From Entoloma clypeatum (Eukaryota > Basidiomycota > Agaricomycetes > Agaricales > Entolomataceae), in NCBI GenBank assembly GCA_963565915.1, contig OY751494.1:2728001-2792000 (forward strand): a DNA stretch of 64,000 nucleotides, in the 5' to 3' direction. Made by a program: the position numbers and the translations under genes. Below, piece after piece: positions 53,412 to 64,000 of the stretch. Each line of letters opens with the position of its first letter. Within the stretch, counting starts at the first letter, position 1. Under the pieces are notes generated by a model. It did no database searches, was not told the DNA's origin, and saw only the letters and a program-made list of their open reading frames with translations.

Positions 53412-53787
53412 GGTTATGGGCCCCGGATAGCAGAGGGACTTGGGAACGCTGGCAACAGCAAGTACCTGCCCACTCTACCCTGGTTGACAGGAGAACCGAT
53501 CGCAAGATCTAGGTTCTGAGTCATACTTCTTCACACATGAACCTGGGAATGTCATTACGACAAGTACCTGTCATGAAGCGTCCCTAAGGGGATTGACTTA
53601 GTACACATCATGTGGAAACGTTGATCGTACCTCACACACTTCTGACAAAAAGGGTTTTTCCCACAACCACTATTCCTAAAGGGAATATGTTATGAGGAAT
53701 CATTTATTTGTTTTCTCTAAAAAAAATCAAATTCATAAATAAAAAAAACATCACTGATTGGGAGAACTCCTTTTAGATTCATTAAAA
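53412..53787 (+). promoter_or_regulatory. Cop copy 3 leader with tRNA-type PBS at 53412-53426
   Basis: GGTTATGGGCCCCGG directly follows the LTR. It is complementary to a sequence resembling the initiator tRNA-Met anticodon arm. The rest is a noncoding leader to the ATG at 53788. Confidence 0.65.
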
Positions 53788-56700
53788 ATGTCTACCTCTC
53801 GCTCCGCCCTCGACTCCATCGTCGTCGTCGACAGCATTGACTACCAAAGCTAAGCTGAAAAGATGAAATCCTACCTCCTCCACCAAGGAGTCTAGCGCAT
53901 CATGTCCGGCGACATTGAGCGTCCTGACATCGCGGACTTTACCGTCACGGTCTCCACTCCTGCCTCTGCCACCTCGACATCTGCGACCCAGCCTCCGGTC
54001 ATCACCACCACCGTCGACCAGCCCGCCTTCCACAAAGAAAGGAAGACATGGATCAGGGACGACAACATGGCCCTCGGTTCCATCCGCCTCAAAGTCTCCG
54101 AGGCGATCAGGAGGCACATCAAGGACGCCAAGTCCTCAAAGGAGGCCTGGACATCGCTGAAGGATTCCTATTCGAAGGTCTCCCCCACCACCATATTTGG
54201 CGACTTCAAAGCCGCTGCCTCCTTCAAACTGTCGGGTCGCGACCCCGTACCAGAAATCGAGCACCTTGGATCACTCTTCGCTCGCCTCAGCGACGCGAAA
54301 TTCATCGTGCCTGATCTGATGCAGGCTATGATCCTGGCAAGTGCCATTCCTGACGCTTGGTCGTCCCTCTCCACCGCCCTCTTCCAGGTCTACGACGCCG
54401 ACGACTTCACATGGCAGGCCGTCACCGACAGCATCGTCTCTGAGTACCGGCGAAAGTATGTGATTGGGTCTACTCGTGCGTCCAACGAGCAGGCCCGGAA
54501 AATCTCCGGGACCAAGCGAAAGGGGCAAGACCCCAAATGGGAAAAGCAGACAGTGCCGAGTACCTCGTGAAACAACACTGACGAGCAGACTAACTCGACC
54601 GACCCAAGTACCGCTTCTGAAAAGAAGAAGGGAAAGGGACGATGGCGCAACCAGAAGAAACGCGCCAACAATGCCGACAACGACTCCGACCACGCCGAGG
54701 AGATGGTCGAATTCATCGCACCAGCTATTGAGCACACCCCTCGTTGTCCTGCTCCTTGTCCCCTTCCTCCTCATCGAGCACCTGCCTTCACCACTGTAAC
54801 AGGCCGCGGGAAAACTATGAGTACCGCGCAGCCTGAATCGGAGAAAATGCAGTCACTCCTGCAACGCATGAACCCGCCTTCTTCCCAGTACACCGGGCTT
54901 CCCTCTGGAAAGCCGTCTGTGTGGAAAAAGAACGAGAGGGTGCGAAGACTCGCCCGAGAAATTGGTGCTCAACCCTCTGGGTCAAACCTCCGTATCTTAG
55001 ATACCATCATTCCTGACATCGACGAAAGGCTGGCTAAACAGTGTTGCGTAGCCCCGTCGATAGAAGAATCGCTAAAAATGATGGACATCGACCAGGAACG
55101 GATGGGGCCAGATGTATTTGAGGACGAGATAGAACTTGACGGTTCGTCAAAACCCTTTCTTAAACCTTACCAATTGCGGAAAGCTAACAATACCTCTCAA
55201 CAGACATATGATATAATAGCCAGTACCAGTACAGAATGCGTAAATCACTTTAGCAGTGATTTACATAAAAAATATATTAAACATTTTGCTTCTTGTACAC
55301 ATTGTAAGGAAAAAGAACATGCGCAATGGATATTAGATTCCGGCGCCTGTTTACACTTCACCTATGAGTTTAAAGACTTCGCATATTATAGACCTCTCAC
55401 GGTCAAGCGATTCGTCCAAACTGCAGCCAAAGGGAAGAAACTGGAAATTCTTGGAGTTGGGGCCGTTCCAGTACGGCACACCCTAAATGGGGAAGTTAAA
55501 ACCCATCTTCTCAGACCTGTGTTCTACATTCCGGACATGGACACACGCCTATTGTCCCTAGGCGTCTTCCTTAACCATGGTTACAAAGTAGACGGGACTT
55601 GTGGAGAAATCAACATCTCCAAAGGGCTGACCATTTACTGGTTAGACACTGAAATACGCTATGACCAGATCCATGTGATCTCAAGCGAAATCACTGTCGA
55701 AACATGGCACAAGCGCCTTGGTCACCCAAATGATCAAGCACTCCGAAAGATTCCTACCAGTACCAAAGGGGTACCAGAGACACTAGTACGTGAGAAATCA
55801 CAGAAAAGTTGCACAGGTTGCCTCAAAGGGAAAATGCTGAATCAGTCATATCCCAATTCGATGACAAGGGCAACAAAAACCTTTGATCTGATCCATTCCG
55901 ATCTCAAACAGATATCCACGGCATCGTACCACAAATATAAATATTTCCTTACGTTTTTGGATGACTTTTCATCCCACGTCTGGGTCGTCTTGCTTAGGCA
56001 GAAGTCAGATGCCATCACGGCACTACGACAATTCCTTGCGATGATCCAGAATCAATTCGCTGCCACCCCTAAGAAATGGCGAGTTGATGGAGGTGGAGAG
56101 TTTAATGAATACAAGGATGTACTTGCCGATCATGGAATTCTGGTCGACGTCACGCTCCCGTATCAGCACCAGCAGAACGGTAGAGCAGAACGGATAAATC
56201 GAACCCTGTGGGAGAAATCTCAGGCTTTGCGCTTCGACGCGTGCTTACCCCCTATGTGGTGGGAATTCTGTTTGGAACATGCAGCTTTTCTCTACAACAG
56301 AACCCCCATGCAGCGTCTCGAATGGAATACCCCTTACTTCAGGGTGACTAATGAGATCCCTGATATGTCAAGCATCAGAGTCTTCGGATGTCAGGCATAT
56401 GTATATATCCCAAAGGAAAAACGTAGAAATTCCCTGGAGTCTAGATCTCGATTGATGATTTATCTCAGATCAAAGCCAGGGGTCAAAGGATACCGTTTCA
56501 TGGATCCTGAGACTAATACAATTTTCATGGGTGGGAAAGCTATCTTTGATGAAAGCAAGTACCCAAGATGCCACATCGACCCTTTGCCAGAAAACCATCC
56601 AGAAATGGAAAACCCAGAACCGGCTGATGAGTTTGAGGACCTCATCCCCGGAAACGATGACAATGACAGTCATTACGAAAAACCTCACGACCCTGTTCCC

Positions 56701-57278
56701 ACTGGACAGGATCACCCTGAATCAGATGATGATTTGCCGCGTAGCGAGCCCGATGATGAGCCACGAGTACCCACTCAGAGCCCGAGCAAGTACCAGATCG
56801 ACCGATCAGGGAACGACGAGTTCGGAGAATGCCAGATAGCATCTATGGGGAAGACACCCCTGCTTCTGATCTTGAAAAAATGGATTGAAGACGAAGATTA
56901 GGCGGTCAAATGGCATGGATGAACGATCTCCTAATGGAGGCAATCTCTATCCATGTGGGCATCATCGAAATGTCACACAAAGATATATACTCTCTTCCAA
57001 ACAAAGAAGATTGGTATGCGGCAGAACGAAAAGAGCTAGACATGCTCAAAAGCCGCGGGGTGATCACAGAGTTAGTACCCCTACCTACAGGGAGGAAAGC
57101 TCTAAGGAACAAATGGGTTTACAACGAAAAATCCAACGGGCGTTTGAAAGCGCACCTTGTTGCAAAAGGTTTCTCACAGGTAGAAGGGATTGACTTCGAT
57201 CAGATCTTCTCACCAGTAGTGAGATACGAGACCGTCCGGTTAATTCTGGCATTGACAGCCCTTGAAGGGTGGTTCATG
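53788..57278 (+). pseudogene. Cop copy 3 gag-pol polyprotein, several lesions
   Basis: One frame from ATG 53788: gag (SEAIRRHIKDAK, ASFKLSGRDPVPEIE, EYRRKYVIGS) and a basic linker. Protease WILDSGA comes at about 55330. The pre-integrase zinc site (WHKRLGHPN, CTGCLKGK) and integrase D (IHSDLK), D (VDGGGEF), E (GRAER) follow, then the RT start (LVAKGFSQVEG, FSPVVRYET). Stops TAA 53851 and TAG 53893 (Trp in copy 2), and TGA 54568 (Arg CGG in copy 2). A one-base deletion near 56776 shifts frame, and the correct frame resumes at about 56910. As in Drosophila copia, Gag and Pol are one ORF. Confidence 0.92.
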
Positions 57279-57478
57279 NNNNNNNNNNNNNNNNNNNNNN
57301 NNNNNNNNNNNNNNNNNNNNNNNNNNNNNNNNNNNNNNNNNNNNNNNNNNNNNNNNNNNNNNNNNNNNNNNNNNNNNNNNNNNNNNNNNNNNNNNNNNNN
57401 NNNNNNNNNNNNNNNNNNNNNNNNNNNNNNNNNNNNNNNNNNNNNNNNNNNNNNNNNNNNNNNNNNNNNNNNNNNNNN
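57279..57478. other. assembly gap, 200 N
   Basis: Exactly 200 N, probably a placeholder of fixed size. Left is Cop RT (plus strand), right is unrelated sequence, so the real distance is unknown. The missing Cop RT, RNase H and 3' LTR should lie in it. Confidence 0.97.
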
Positions 57479-57959
57479 GGCTCTGGGACGTCTCGATGTG
57501 AGCGTCCTAATCAATCTTCTGATAACGGTTGTCTGGACACCGATAAACTCTCTGATCTCTGTGATCCGACCTGTCTGAGGTCCTTCTTGAACGCGAAAGC
57601 TTTTGAGTTCGTTCTGTCGGGCGTTGTAACACGCGATCTGGTGTTGCCAAGCAAGATGGATGCTCTCTGCTATCTCGCCGTGGGGGCAATGCTCGTCATT
57701 GTCTAGTTCTTCGTCAAGCACCTGCTGTAGGATGCGACGGATCTCCGATTCAATGTACAGTGAGTAAGCTGACTGCGGAAAGCAAGTCAGCGCGGGAGTG
57801 AAGTATACTAAAGGGGATGACGAAGTAATGTAATGAGTCAGACTGGGAATCGAAGGTTGCGAAAGTAGACATTAGACATAGTAAGTTCGTAAGAGGGCGC
57901 CGAGTCGGGCCGATAAGTAAAAGATATGACGTGGTCCTCATACCGTAGAGTCCGTAACA
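57479..57959 (-). repeat. Gyp-A-related LTR start with an open frame behind it
   Basis: On the minus strand from 57959: TGTTACGGACT, then GACTCATTACA and CACTCCCGCGCTGACTTGC, as in the Gyp-A LTR. After about 230 bp the similarity ends and a frame opens (LYIESEIRRILQQVLDEELDNDEHC...) that reaches the gap. The protein is not recognised. The element entered the gag gene at 57960. Confidence 0.55.
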
Positions 57960-58555
57960 GAGACACTATCTGCATAGCCTCCGATTAACTTTTTCTTTTC
58001 CACGGTATCGGTTATACCTGCGTGGTCAAAGCAGATTTCGACTTCATCGATAAATCTTAAAAGCTTGGAGGCCTTTTCTTTATCAAATCTCGGTGCTCCT
58101 CGTTCACTTCGACGTGGCATTCTCAAACCATTCCTTGGTGCAGTTGCTGCAACATTCTGTGTATTTGTAGCCATTGTATATGTCGACAATTGACTGTTAA
58201 GATTTTGATTTTGAGTTTCTATTGGTTGCACAATGGATACTGAATGCTCTTGCAATGCTAGTAGCCTTTCTGATTCAAGGTTTTCTAGTGTTCCCTTTCG
58301 AGTATGCTTTATGGGCTCTTCGAGAGGTCCTACTAGTTCTGCTCCTGCTTTTGATAGACTATGGGTCACGCGCTCGCGAGCCATTTCAATAGATTGTGAA
58401 TTTGTTGCTTTTGAAGATGACGCTTTTAGAGACATTGTCTTTGGGTTATGACCGCTCGCGAGACCTTTTTTATGAACTGGAGGCTTCCACGAGTTTGCTT
58501 TAATGTGTTTGCTGCTAGATGCAACAGTGGGTTTGCTTGTAGAGGACAGGGTTAT
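57960..58555 (-). pseudogene. gag-like remnant of another gypsy element
   Basis: Minus-strand frame between two LTRs. Ser/Lys-rich start, a central acidic part, then RRSERGAPRFDKEKASKLLRFIDEVEICFDHAGI, which resembles the start of a gypsy capsid domain, cut at 57960. The N-terminus is lost at the Gyp-A LTR (58556). TCGCGAG occurs here too, as in Elt-F. Confidence 0.6.
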
Positions 58556-58943
58556 TGTTATGCTTAACAAACCGTTCCAAGGTTCGGGCAGAGTATGCAG
58601 GAAGTGGAAAGGCGAAGAGCAAAGTGATTGCTAAATCTAAGGAATGTAGCTATGGTACATGGGGTTTATATAGTACTGGCTACGAGCGGTAGCGAGTGAG
58701 TCAGTAGCTGCAGAAGGCAGTGCGGATGAGTCAGTAACTGCGGAAAGGCAGTGCGAAGTGAGTCAGACAACTGCGGACTGAGTAATCCCTACTGCAGAGT
58801 GCGAGTCAGCGTGGGAGCGAAGTATACTAAAGGAGAATGGTAGAGTAAAGGTAAATGAATAAGCGGTCCGATGAGTCAAAGAAATAACGAAGGTACAATG
58901 CATGGGAAAAGTGCGTAGCATACAAACCGGTAAGTCCGTAACA
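58556..58943 (-). repeat. Gyp-A copy 2 3' LTR (388 bp)
   Basis: Minus strand TGTTACGGAC to GCATAACA, with the same tandem U3 units as copy 1. The sequence beyond it shows no PBS, which supports its being a 3' LTR. Confidence 0.9.
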
Positions 58944-58977
58944 TGTTCCCCTCCTCAAGCTCTGTGTCCTCACAGAG

Positions 58978-59346
58978 TCATTGTCCCCATCCTCCGGCAT
59001 CGTCGTTGTTTGTCCAGGAGCCATTCTCCTTGAGGCTCCAATCGTCTATTAACTCTTCGTTGATGGCGACGGCGAGTTCGAGACTCCGGACGGCCAGTCG
59101 GATGCGCCGGTTTTCAATGACCAGTGTACGGGTGTAGTTCCCGAGGATTTGTTTCTCTTCGGGGGTTGGTGTGATGGGGAGGTCGGATAAAGAATGGAGG
59201 CGGATGTGCATCTGTCGATGCAGGATGTCGGCGAGCGAGGCTTCTAGCGCGTGGATCTGGTCTCTCATGGAGAGGGCTTCACCCATGAGGGCAGTGATGG
59301 CGGGGTTGGTTTCAGTGGATGTGGTGGTGACGGTGGTGTTGGACAT
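58978..59346 (-). CDS. Gyp-A extra ORF, intact copy (122 aa)
   Basis: ATG 59346 to TGA 58978. Differs from copy 1 (2845-3207) by a few residues and two extra codons near the start; Arg 44 replaces the stop. Frame conservation across two copies argues that it encodes protein. Contains a helix-forming centre (MRDQIHALEASLADIL, then RTLVIENRRIRLAV) and no known motif. It sits 34 bp from the LTR. A virion-associated or envelope-like role has no support here, as there is no signal peptide or membrane segment. Confidence 0.8.
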   Translation of the reverse strand: MSNTTVTTTSTETNPAITALMGEALSMRDQIHALEASLADILHRQMHIRLHSLSDLPITPTPEEKQILGNYTRTLVIENRRIRLAVRSLELAVAINEELIDDWSLKENGSWTNNDDAGGWGQ

Positions 59347-59469
59347 GGTGCGGAGGATGTTGGAGAGATAGAGGAAGAATGGGGTAGCTATATTGAAGAC
59401 GGAGCGGGGAACTCGGTGTGTGGTTGACTGATGAGGTCGATACTGTCATGGGTTTTGAGAACTCGTCTT

Positions 59470-62279
59470 TTATTGTGGTCGAGACGGATTCTGCCGATGG
59501 AAATCACGGATCAAATTTTGAGCATTCTGAACATTAGCTCGAGGTTCCCATGTGTTTTCTTCTGGGCCATATCCTTCCCACTGGACGAGGTACTGGATCT
59601 TTCCGCGGAACTTTCGAGAGTCCAGGATCGTAGACACATGGTATTCTTCTCATCCTTTGACGATGATCGGATCAGGGGCTGGTTTCCTTTTCTGGATGGC
59701 GTACTTCGGAGTTTCATATGGTGACAACAGGGTCTCGTTGAACACAGGGTGAATCATCTTCCAAGTCTTCGGAAGATCAAGAATGTACGCGCTAGCTCCT
59801 TTCTTCTCTAGGACTTTGAATGGTCCATGTCGGAGTGCATCAAGTTTCTTTGAGGGTCAATCGGTCCTGATGTTAGTCCCTTCCAGCCACACCTTGTCTC
59901 CGATGCGGTAGTCCCGAGACGGACTTTGCCATGTGTCAACTGTCTTCTTCATCTGATCCTGTGCTTGTTTCAGCGCAGCATTGGCTTCTTCTCGTGCCTG
60001 TTTGAGTTTTTTCAAGAAGTCGTTGGCAGCCAGATTGGTATCTTCTAATACGAGTTCTCCCTTCCACAGATGTAAACCGTAGTTGAGGTAGAATGGGGTG
60101 TGCTTCATTGCCTGATGTTCTTTGTCATTGTACTGGAACTCTGCGATTGCGATCCATTCAGCCCAATCATCCTGTAGATGGTTGACAAAGTTTCGTAAGA
60201 ATGCTTCTGTTTCCTGATGCGATCACTCAGCCTGTCCATCAGTCTGTGGGTGGTACGCGGTGGACAGGTTCCTCTTGATCCCTAACATGCGGCAGAGTAT
60301 CTCCATGAACTTCGCGGCGAACTGCGGTCCCCTATCGCTGATGATTTTCTTGGGGATCCCATGAAGCTTCCATATCTGATCCCGATAGATCTTGGCTAAT
60401 CCTTCAGCCGATAGTTCCACGGTTGTCGGAATGAGGTGAAGCATCTTTGAATGTCTATCCGTGATGACCAGAATTGCGTTTTTTCCATCAGATTCTGGTA
60501 TCGGTCCCACGACGTCGATTCCTATGTCTTCCCATGGATGACTTGGTGCTGCATGGGGATGTAGCGGAGCATGTCGCTTATGTCGGTTAATCTTGTTGCG
60601 TTGACAAGTGTCGCAACCCTTCATGTACTTCTTCACATCATGCAGTATGGTAGGCCACCAGTAGGTGCGAGTGAGGAGTTCATGTGTCCGGTACTGTCCT
60701 GGATGTCCAGCCACTGGTGCATCGTGTGATTCAAAAATCAATTCTTGTCGTAATTGTGGATCTGGCGGGACATAGACTCGTTCGCCTGCATATGTGATGC
60801 CGTTTTCCTGTTGATACCAATGAGGATTCTTCTTTAGACCCTGGGCTACTTCTGTCTCCATGCGGTTTGAACCCTTGATGCGTGTGATCCACGGATTTTG
60901 ATGGTTGTGACGTTTCCAATTTTGATGGAATCAGATGTTTCACCCCCTTCAAAGAATTGTTCCTCCGTGAACATCTCCATTTGTATCACATCTTCTGATT
61001 CCAATCGTTTCAAGAATAGTCCTTCCTTGAGCATTTGGTCACTGTCCTGTGGTTCGAGTTCCGCTTCATACCAGGGTAAGCGTGACAGGATGTCTGCTTT
61101 CGCATTGGTCTTGCCGGGCACATGCCGTAATTCGAAGTCATAGTCTTGTAACTTCATTTTCCATCGTCGCTGTCGTTGATTCAGGTCCTGAGGATGACGG
61201 AAATATTCCAAGTTTTTGTGATCGGTCAAGATTTCAAAACGTTCCCTGGCTTCGAGCAGATAGTGTCTCCAATCTTTTAATGCTTCCACGACTGCCAAAA
61301 GTTCCTTGTCGTATATCTCGTAATTCTGTTCGGCCGCGGACATGGTCCGCGACAAGAACGTGATGGGGTGCCATTTGTCGTCTTGCTTCTGAGAGAGTAC
61401 TGCTCCAATTGCATAGCCCGATGCATCGGTTTCAACCCTGAACTGTCCCTCTGGTTTCGGTAATGCCAAGACCGGTGCTGATGTAATTGCCCGTATGAGA
61501 CCTTCAAAAGCTTGCTGCTCTGTTGGTCCCCAAGTAAATGCCGTACCGCCTGTGAGCGTGGTGAGAGGCTTTGCGATGTTTGAGTACCCTTCAATAAATC
61601 GTCGATAGAAGTTAGCAAATCCAAGGAACTTCTGAACTTCCTTTTTTGATGTGGGTGCTCGCCAGTTTCGAATTGTATCCACCTTCTCAGTTTCCATCTC
61701 AACGCATCCCTCACCAACCACATATCCCAATATAGGACATTTTGTTACTTCCCATAAACACTTCTTCTCCTTTAGGAACAAATCATTGTCCGATAGGATC
61801 TGTAGGATTTCTTCAGTGTTTCGCGCGAGTTCTTCCTTGGTTTTACCGATAACCACAATGTCATCCATGTAGATCACGCAGATACGTCGGCGGATCTGGT
61901 CCCGGAATAGACTAGCCATCATTCGAGAGAACGTTCCCGGGGAGTTGCAAAGACCAAAAAACATGACCAATGGTTCGAACAATCCTCGACTGGTGAGGAA
62001 GGCGGCTTTCCATTCATCGCCCTCCTTGATCCGGACGTTGTTATAGCCCCACATGATGTCCATTTTATTGAAGTAGACCGCATCTTTCAGTACGTCCAAG
62101 AGATCGGATATTCGTGGGAGTGGGAACTTGTCTTTGACCGTGAATTTATTGACCATGCGGTAATCTTGTACCAATCATTTGAAGCCATCCTTCTTGTTGA
62201 TGAAGAAGCAAGGGGAGGCATAAGGGGATTTGGACGGGCGGATCTTTCCTGTTGCTAGACCCTCGTCAATGAATGCATC
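59470..62279 (-). pseudogene. Gyp-A copy 2 Pol, several lesions
   Basis: RT start ([19 protein letters not shown]), TGA 62177-62175, YMDD near 61870, RNase H, a one-base deletion near 60900. The integrase then carries TGA 60225-60223 (in GQAE-stop-SHQ, Arg CGA in copy 1) and TGA 59859-59857 (Arg CGA in copy 1); the chromodomain end is at about 59490. Every nonsense codon has CGA at that position in copy 1 (14-16, 1966 and about 2332). Confidence 0.92.
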
Positions 62280-62391
62280 TGTAAGGGCGACCTTACGATC
62301 CAAGACTCAAACTCAGATACTTGCAAGGGAGATCCAAAGATTAGATTGAGCGGTCTGATAAGTAATACAACACACACCTTGCACTTTCTAC
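62280..62391 (-). repeat. partial Gyp-D LTR joined to the main LTR through 8 bp of PBS
   Basis: 62280-62383 is one LTR end (TGTAAGGGCGACC...CACACCTTGCA). 62384-62391 (CTTTCTAC) is the first 8 bp of internal sequence of a 5' LTR junction. A full LTR follows at 62392. This equals an LTR-PBS-LTR tandem in which almost everything from the PBS to the second LTR has been deleted. Confidence 0.8.
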
Positions 62392-62835
62392 TGTAAGGGC
62401 GACCTTACAATCCAAGACTCAAACTCAGATACTTGCAAGGGAGATCCGAAGATTAGATTGAGCGGTCTGATAAGTAATACAACACACACCTTGCAAGGGA
62501 GATCCGAAGAGAAAGTTCTAAGGATTCCCCTGCAAGCTAGCGAGATAAATAGTAAAATGAGATATGAAATAAAAGATAAAACGAGACATAGGAATGATGA
62601 GTAATGGTCGGGAGTAGGGATGGGGGATGAATGGAAACGAGATGAATGATAGTACCTGCGATCCGACGTGCGGAGGAGCGGAGGGGCGCGGAGTCGTCGG
62701 ATGTGGAGAGGTGCAGAGAGGTGAATAAGATATCAGAGGCAACAGATACGATCGGAGGGCGTCGGAGGGCGTCGGAGGGCGTCGGAGATGGTGGAAATGA
62801 ACGGAAAGGGAAAGTGCAAAGTGGTTGCCCTTACA
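62392..62835 (-). repeat. Gyp-D copy 3 3' LTR (444 bp)
   Basis: TGTAAGGGC to GCCCTTACA. Includes a triplicated GGCGTCGGAG unit near 62757-62785 that is single in copy 1, and the conserved AGAAAGTTCT (62509-62518). Confidence 0.92.
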
Positions 62836-62846
62836 TCACCCCCCCT

Positions 62847-64000
62847 TCAAGGCACGGCGTCTCGACGTGTCAGGCGAAACGAGTCGAATATCGCAGCGGA
62901 GATCCGACGCGGAGCTCCCGGATGACGTCGGTAGAAGTCGCGGACTAGGCGCGGAGCGTGGACATTGTCTTCTGCTTCCCAGGAATTCTCTTCGTAGCCA
63001 TATCCCTTCCATTTGACCAAGAATTGAAGCTTGCCTCGATGCAGTCGGCTGTCCAAGAGGTTTTCAACATCATACTCCAATTCTTCTCCCACTACCGTCG
63101 GAGGCGGAGGAGAGCGGACTTGGCGTCGGAAAGGGTCGTCGGGAACTAGTGAAAGTTTGACGACGTGGAATACTGGGTGAATGCGGGACATGGAAGGGGG
63201 AAGGCGAAGTTCGTAGGCATGTGTTCCGACAGGTCGGACCACTGGGAAAGGGCCTACGTACCGATGTGCAAGTTTTTTTGTGGGTCGGGTGGTTTTGAGG
63301 TCCGATGAGTCTAAAAAGACCTTGTCCCCTGGGCGGAATGTCGGAGTGGTGCTCCGATGCTGGTTGTAGTATCGCGCCATGTCGTCTTTTGCCTTTGTTA
63401 GTGCTGCGCGAGCCTCTTCCAGAGCGGACTTCATCCGCTCGCTGAAATCCGCTACCGCCTCGATTTCCGTCCGCTTCTCGCGAGGTTCGAATCCCATGCG
63501 CGGATGGCGGCCGGTGTCAATGTAGAACGGAGTTTGACGTGTCGATGCATGAACATGGTTGTTGTATGCAAATTCAGCCATCGGAAGCCATTCGTCCCAA
63601 TCGTCTTGACGTTCATTGACGAATAGGCAAAGATATTGTTCCAATCCTTGATTGACCCGCTCCGTCTGTCCGTCCGACTGCGGATGGTAGGCTGTCGAGG
63701 CAGCAATCTTAATGCCAAGTAGCCTATATAGTTCGCGCGTGAACTTGGCGACAAACTGTGGTCCGCGGTCGGAGACAATGGCCTCCAGTAGTCCGTGGAG
63801 TTTCCAGACGTTTTGAATATAGGAGCGTGCAGTCCCGAGTGCGGAGATGTCGGAGTGCGTCGGGATGAAGTGTCCCCGCTTCCCTACTGAGTCCACTACC
63901 ACCATGATAGCGTCGTAGCCGTGGGCTTCTGGTAGTTCAGTAATGAAGTCAACACTGGTTACTTGCCACCGCTCCGTGGGGACCGGTAGTGGATTGAGCT
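62847..64000 (-). CDS. Gyp-D copy 3 Pol, C-terminal half (integrase, chromodomain), partial
   Basis: The frame is open from the window end. Integrase D (TSVDFITEL, about 63945), D (SDRGPQFVAKF, about 63760) and E (GQTERVNQ, about 63660) are visible, then the basic C-terminal integrase part (GDKVFLDSSDLKTTRPTKKL) and chromodomain (EYDVENLLDSR, WKGYGYEENSWEAE) up to the stop at 62847. No stop or frameshift; very similar to copy 1 (22043-23722). It acts in integration; the chromodomain probably directs target choice. Confidence 0.92.
   Translation of the reverse strand, partial: LNPLPVPTERWQVTSVDFITELPEAHGYDAIMVVVDSVGKRGHFIPTHSDISALGTARSYIQNVWKLHGLLEAIVSDRGPQFVAKFTRELYRLLGIKIAASTAYHPQSDGQTERVNQGLEQYLCLFVNERQDDWDEWLPMAEFAYNNHVHASTRQTPFYIDTGRHPRMGFEPREKRTEIEAVADFSERMKSALEEARAALTKAKDDMARYYNQHRSTTPTFRPGDKVFLDSSDLKTTRPTKKLAHRYVGPFPVVRPVGTHAYELRLPPSMSRIHPVFHVVKLSLVPDDPFRRQVRSPPPPTVVGEELEYDVENLLDSRLHRGKLQFLVKWKGYGYEENSWEAEDNVHAPRLVRDFYRRHPGAPRRISAAIFDSFRLTRRDAVP

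Larger units (their letters stand above)
53100..57278 (+). mobile_element. Cop copy 3, Ty1/copia, 3' part in assembly gap
   Basis: 5' LTR, PBS, gag, protease, integrase and the start of RT, then a run of N. It supplies the reference for the parts missing in copies 1 and 2. Confidence 0.93.
58556..62279 (-). mobile_element. Gyp-A copy 2, 5' part lost
   Basis: Mirror of 1-3634: RT to chromodomain, extra ORF, LTR, on the minus strand. It is interrupted in RT at 62279/62280 by a Gyp-D LTR; anything upstream is beyond the window. Confidence 0.93.
62392..64000 (-). mobile_element. Gyp-D copy 3, 3' part, runs off the window
   Basis: 3' LTR (62392-62835), polypurine tract and Pol C-terminal half; the rest is to the right. 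Inserted in RT of Gyp-A copy 2. Confidence 0.93.

Noticed and set aside
58556..58943. reading this LTR as the 5' LTR of the gag remnant to its left
   Set aside because: No priming site follows it, and the gag frame runs into the LTR edge, so it is the 3' LTR of Gyp-A copy 2 inserted in that gag.
58978..59346. Gyp-A extra ORF as an envelope gene
   Set aside because: No signal peptide, membrane helix or glycosylation-rich ectodomain; too short.

Overview
The window is a retrotransposon graveyard from a filamentous fungus, most likely a mushroom-forming basidiomycete (Agaricomycetes). This is inferred from chromodomain-bearing Ty3/gypsy elements next to Ty1/copia elements, introns of about 50 nt with GTRNGT...YAG ends, heavy nesting, and C-to-T decay at CpG. 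I found no bacterial genes, tRNA, rRNA or CRISPR array, and no confident single-copy host gene. Family names used here are local: Gyp-A to Gyp-E are Ty3/gypsy families, Cop is a Ty1/copia family, and Elt-F is an unclassified LTR-like element.

Layout. 1-3634: 3' part of Gyp-A (pol, extra ORF, LTR). 3635-4664: gypsy pol fragment (-). 4665-7537: Cop copy 1 (-), cut off in integrase. 7538-8420: 3' end of a Gyp-C element (+). 8421-13775: a segment that appears inverted, holding part of Cop copy 2 and Gyp-B copy 1. 13776-21120: complete Gyp-C (-). 21121-35496: the rest of Cop copy 2 (-), split by complete Gyp-D copy 1 (21598-34733), which is itself split by complete Gyp-E (+, 23844-30907). 35497-46315: Gyp-B copy 2 (-) interrupted by Elt-F (37371-44627), which contains Gyp-D copy 2. 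46316-53099: gene-poor DNA with minisatellites, a solo Gyp-E LTR inside a decayed spliced gene, and a 3.2 kb palindrome whose ends are themselves palindromic. 53100-57278: Cop copy 3 up to a 200-N gap. 57479-64000: gag remnants, Gyp-A copy 2 (-) and Gyp-D copy 3 (-).

How the parts work. Gyp-C and Gyp-E encode Gag and Pol joined by a predicted -1 frameshift at an A-rich heptamer on the gag stop; Gyp-B has a GGGTTTT heptamer. Gyp-B, -C, -D and -E all have a TATA box about 33 nt upstream of a 10-11 nt LTR sequence that is exactly complementary to a site starting 2 nt inside the 5' LTR. This is the layout of Tf1-type self-priming. Cop instead carries a site matching the anticodon arm of initiator tRNA-Met.

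The most novel feature is in Gyp-C and Gyp-E. Both carry, between pol and the 3' LTR and on the opposite strand, a two-exon gene whose intron splits a Cys6 module with Gal4-type Zn2Cys6 spacing. The same two families are packed with the pentamer TCCGA on their sense strand (19 copies in the 467 bp Gyp-E LTR). I suggest, as a hypothesis, an element-encoded DNA-binding protein acting on its own dispersed sites.
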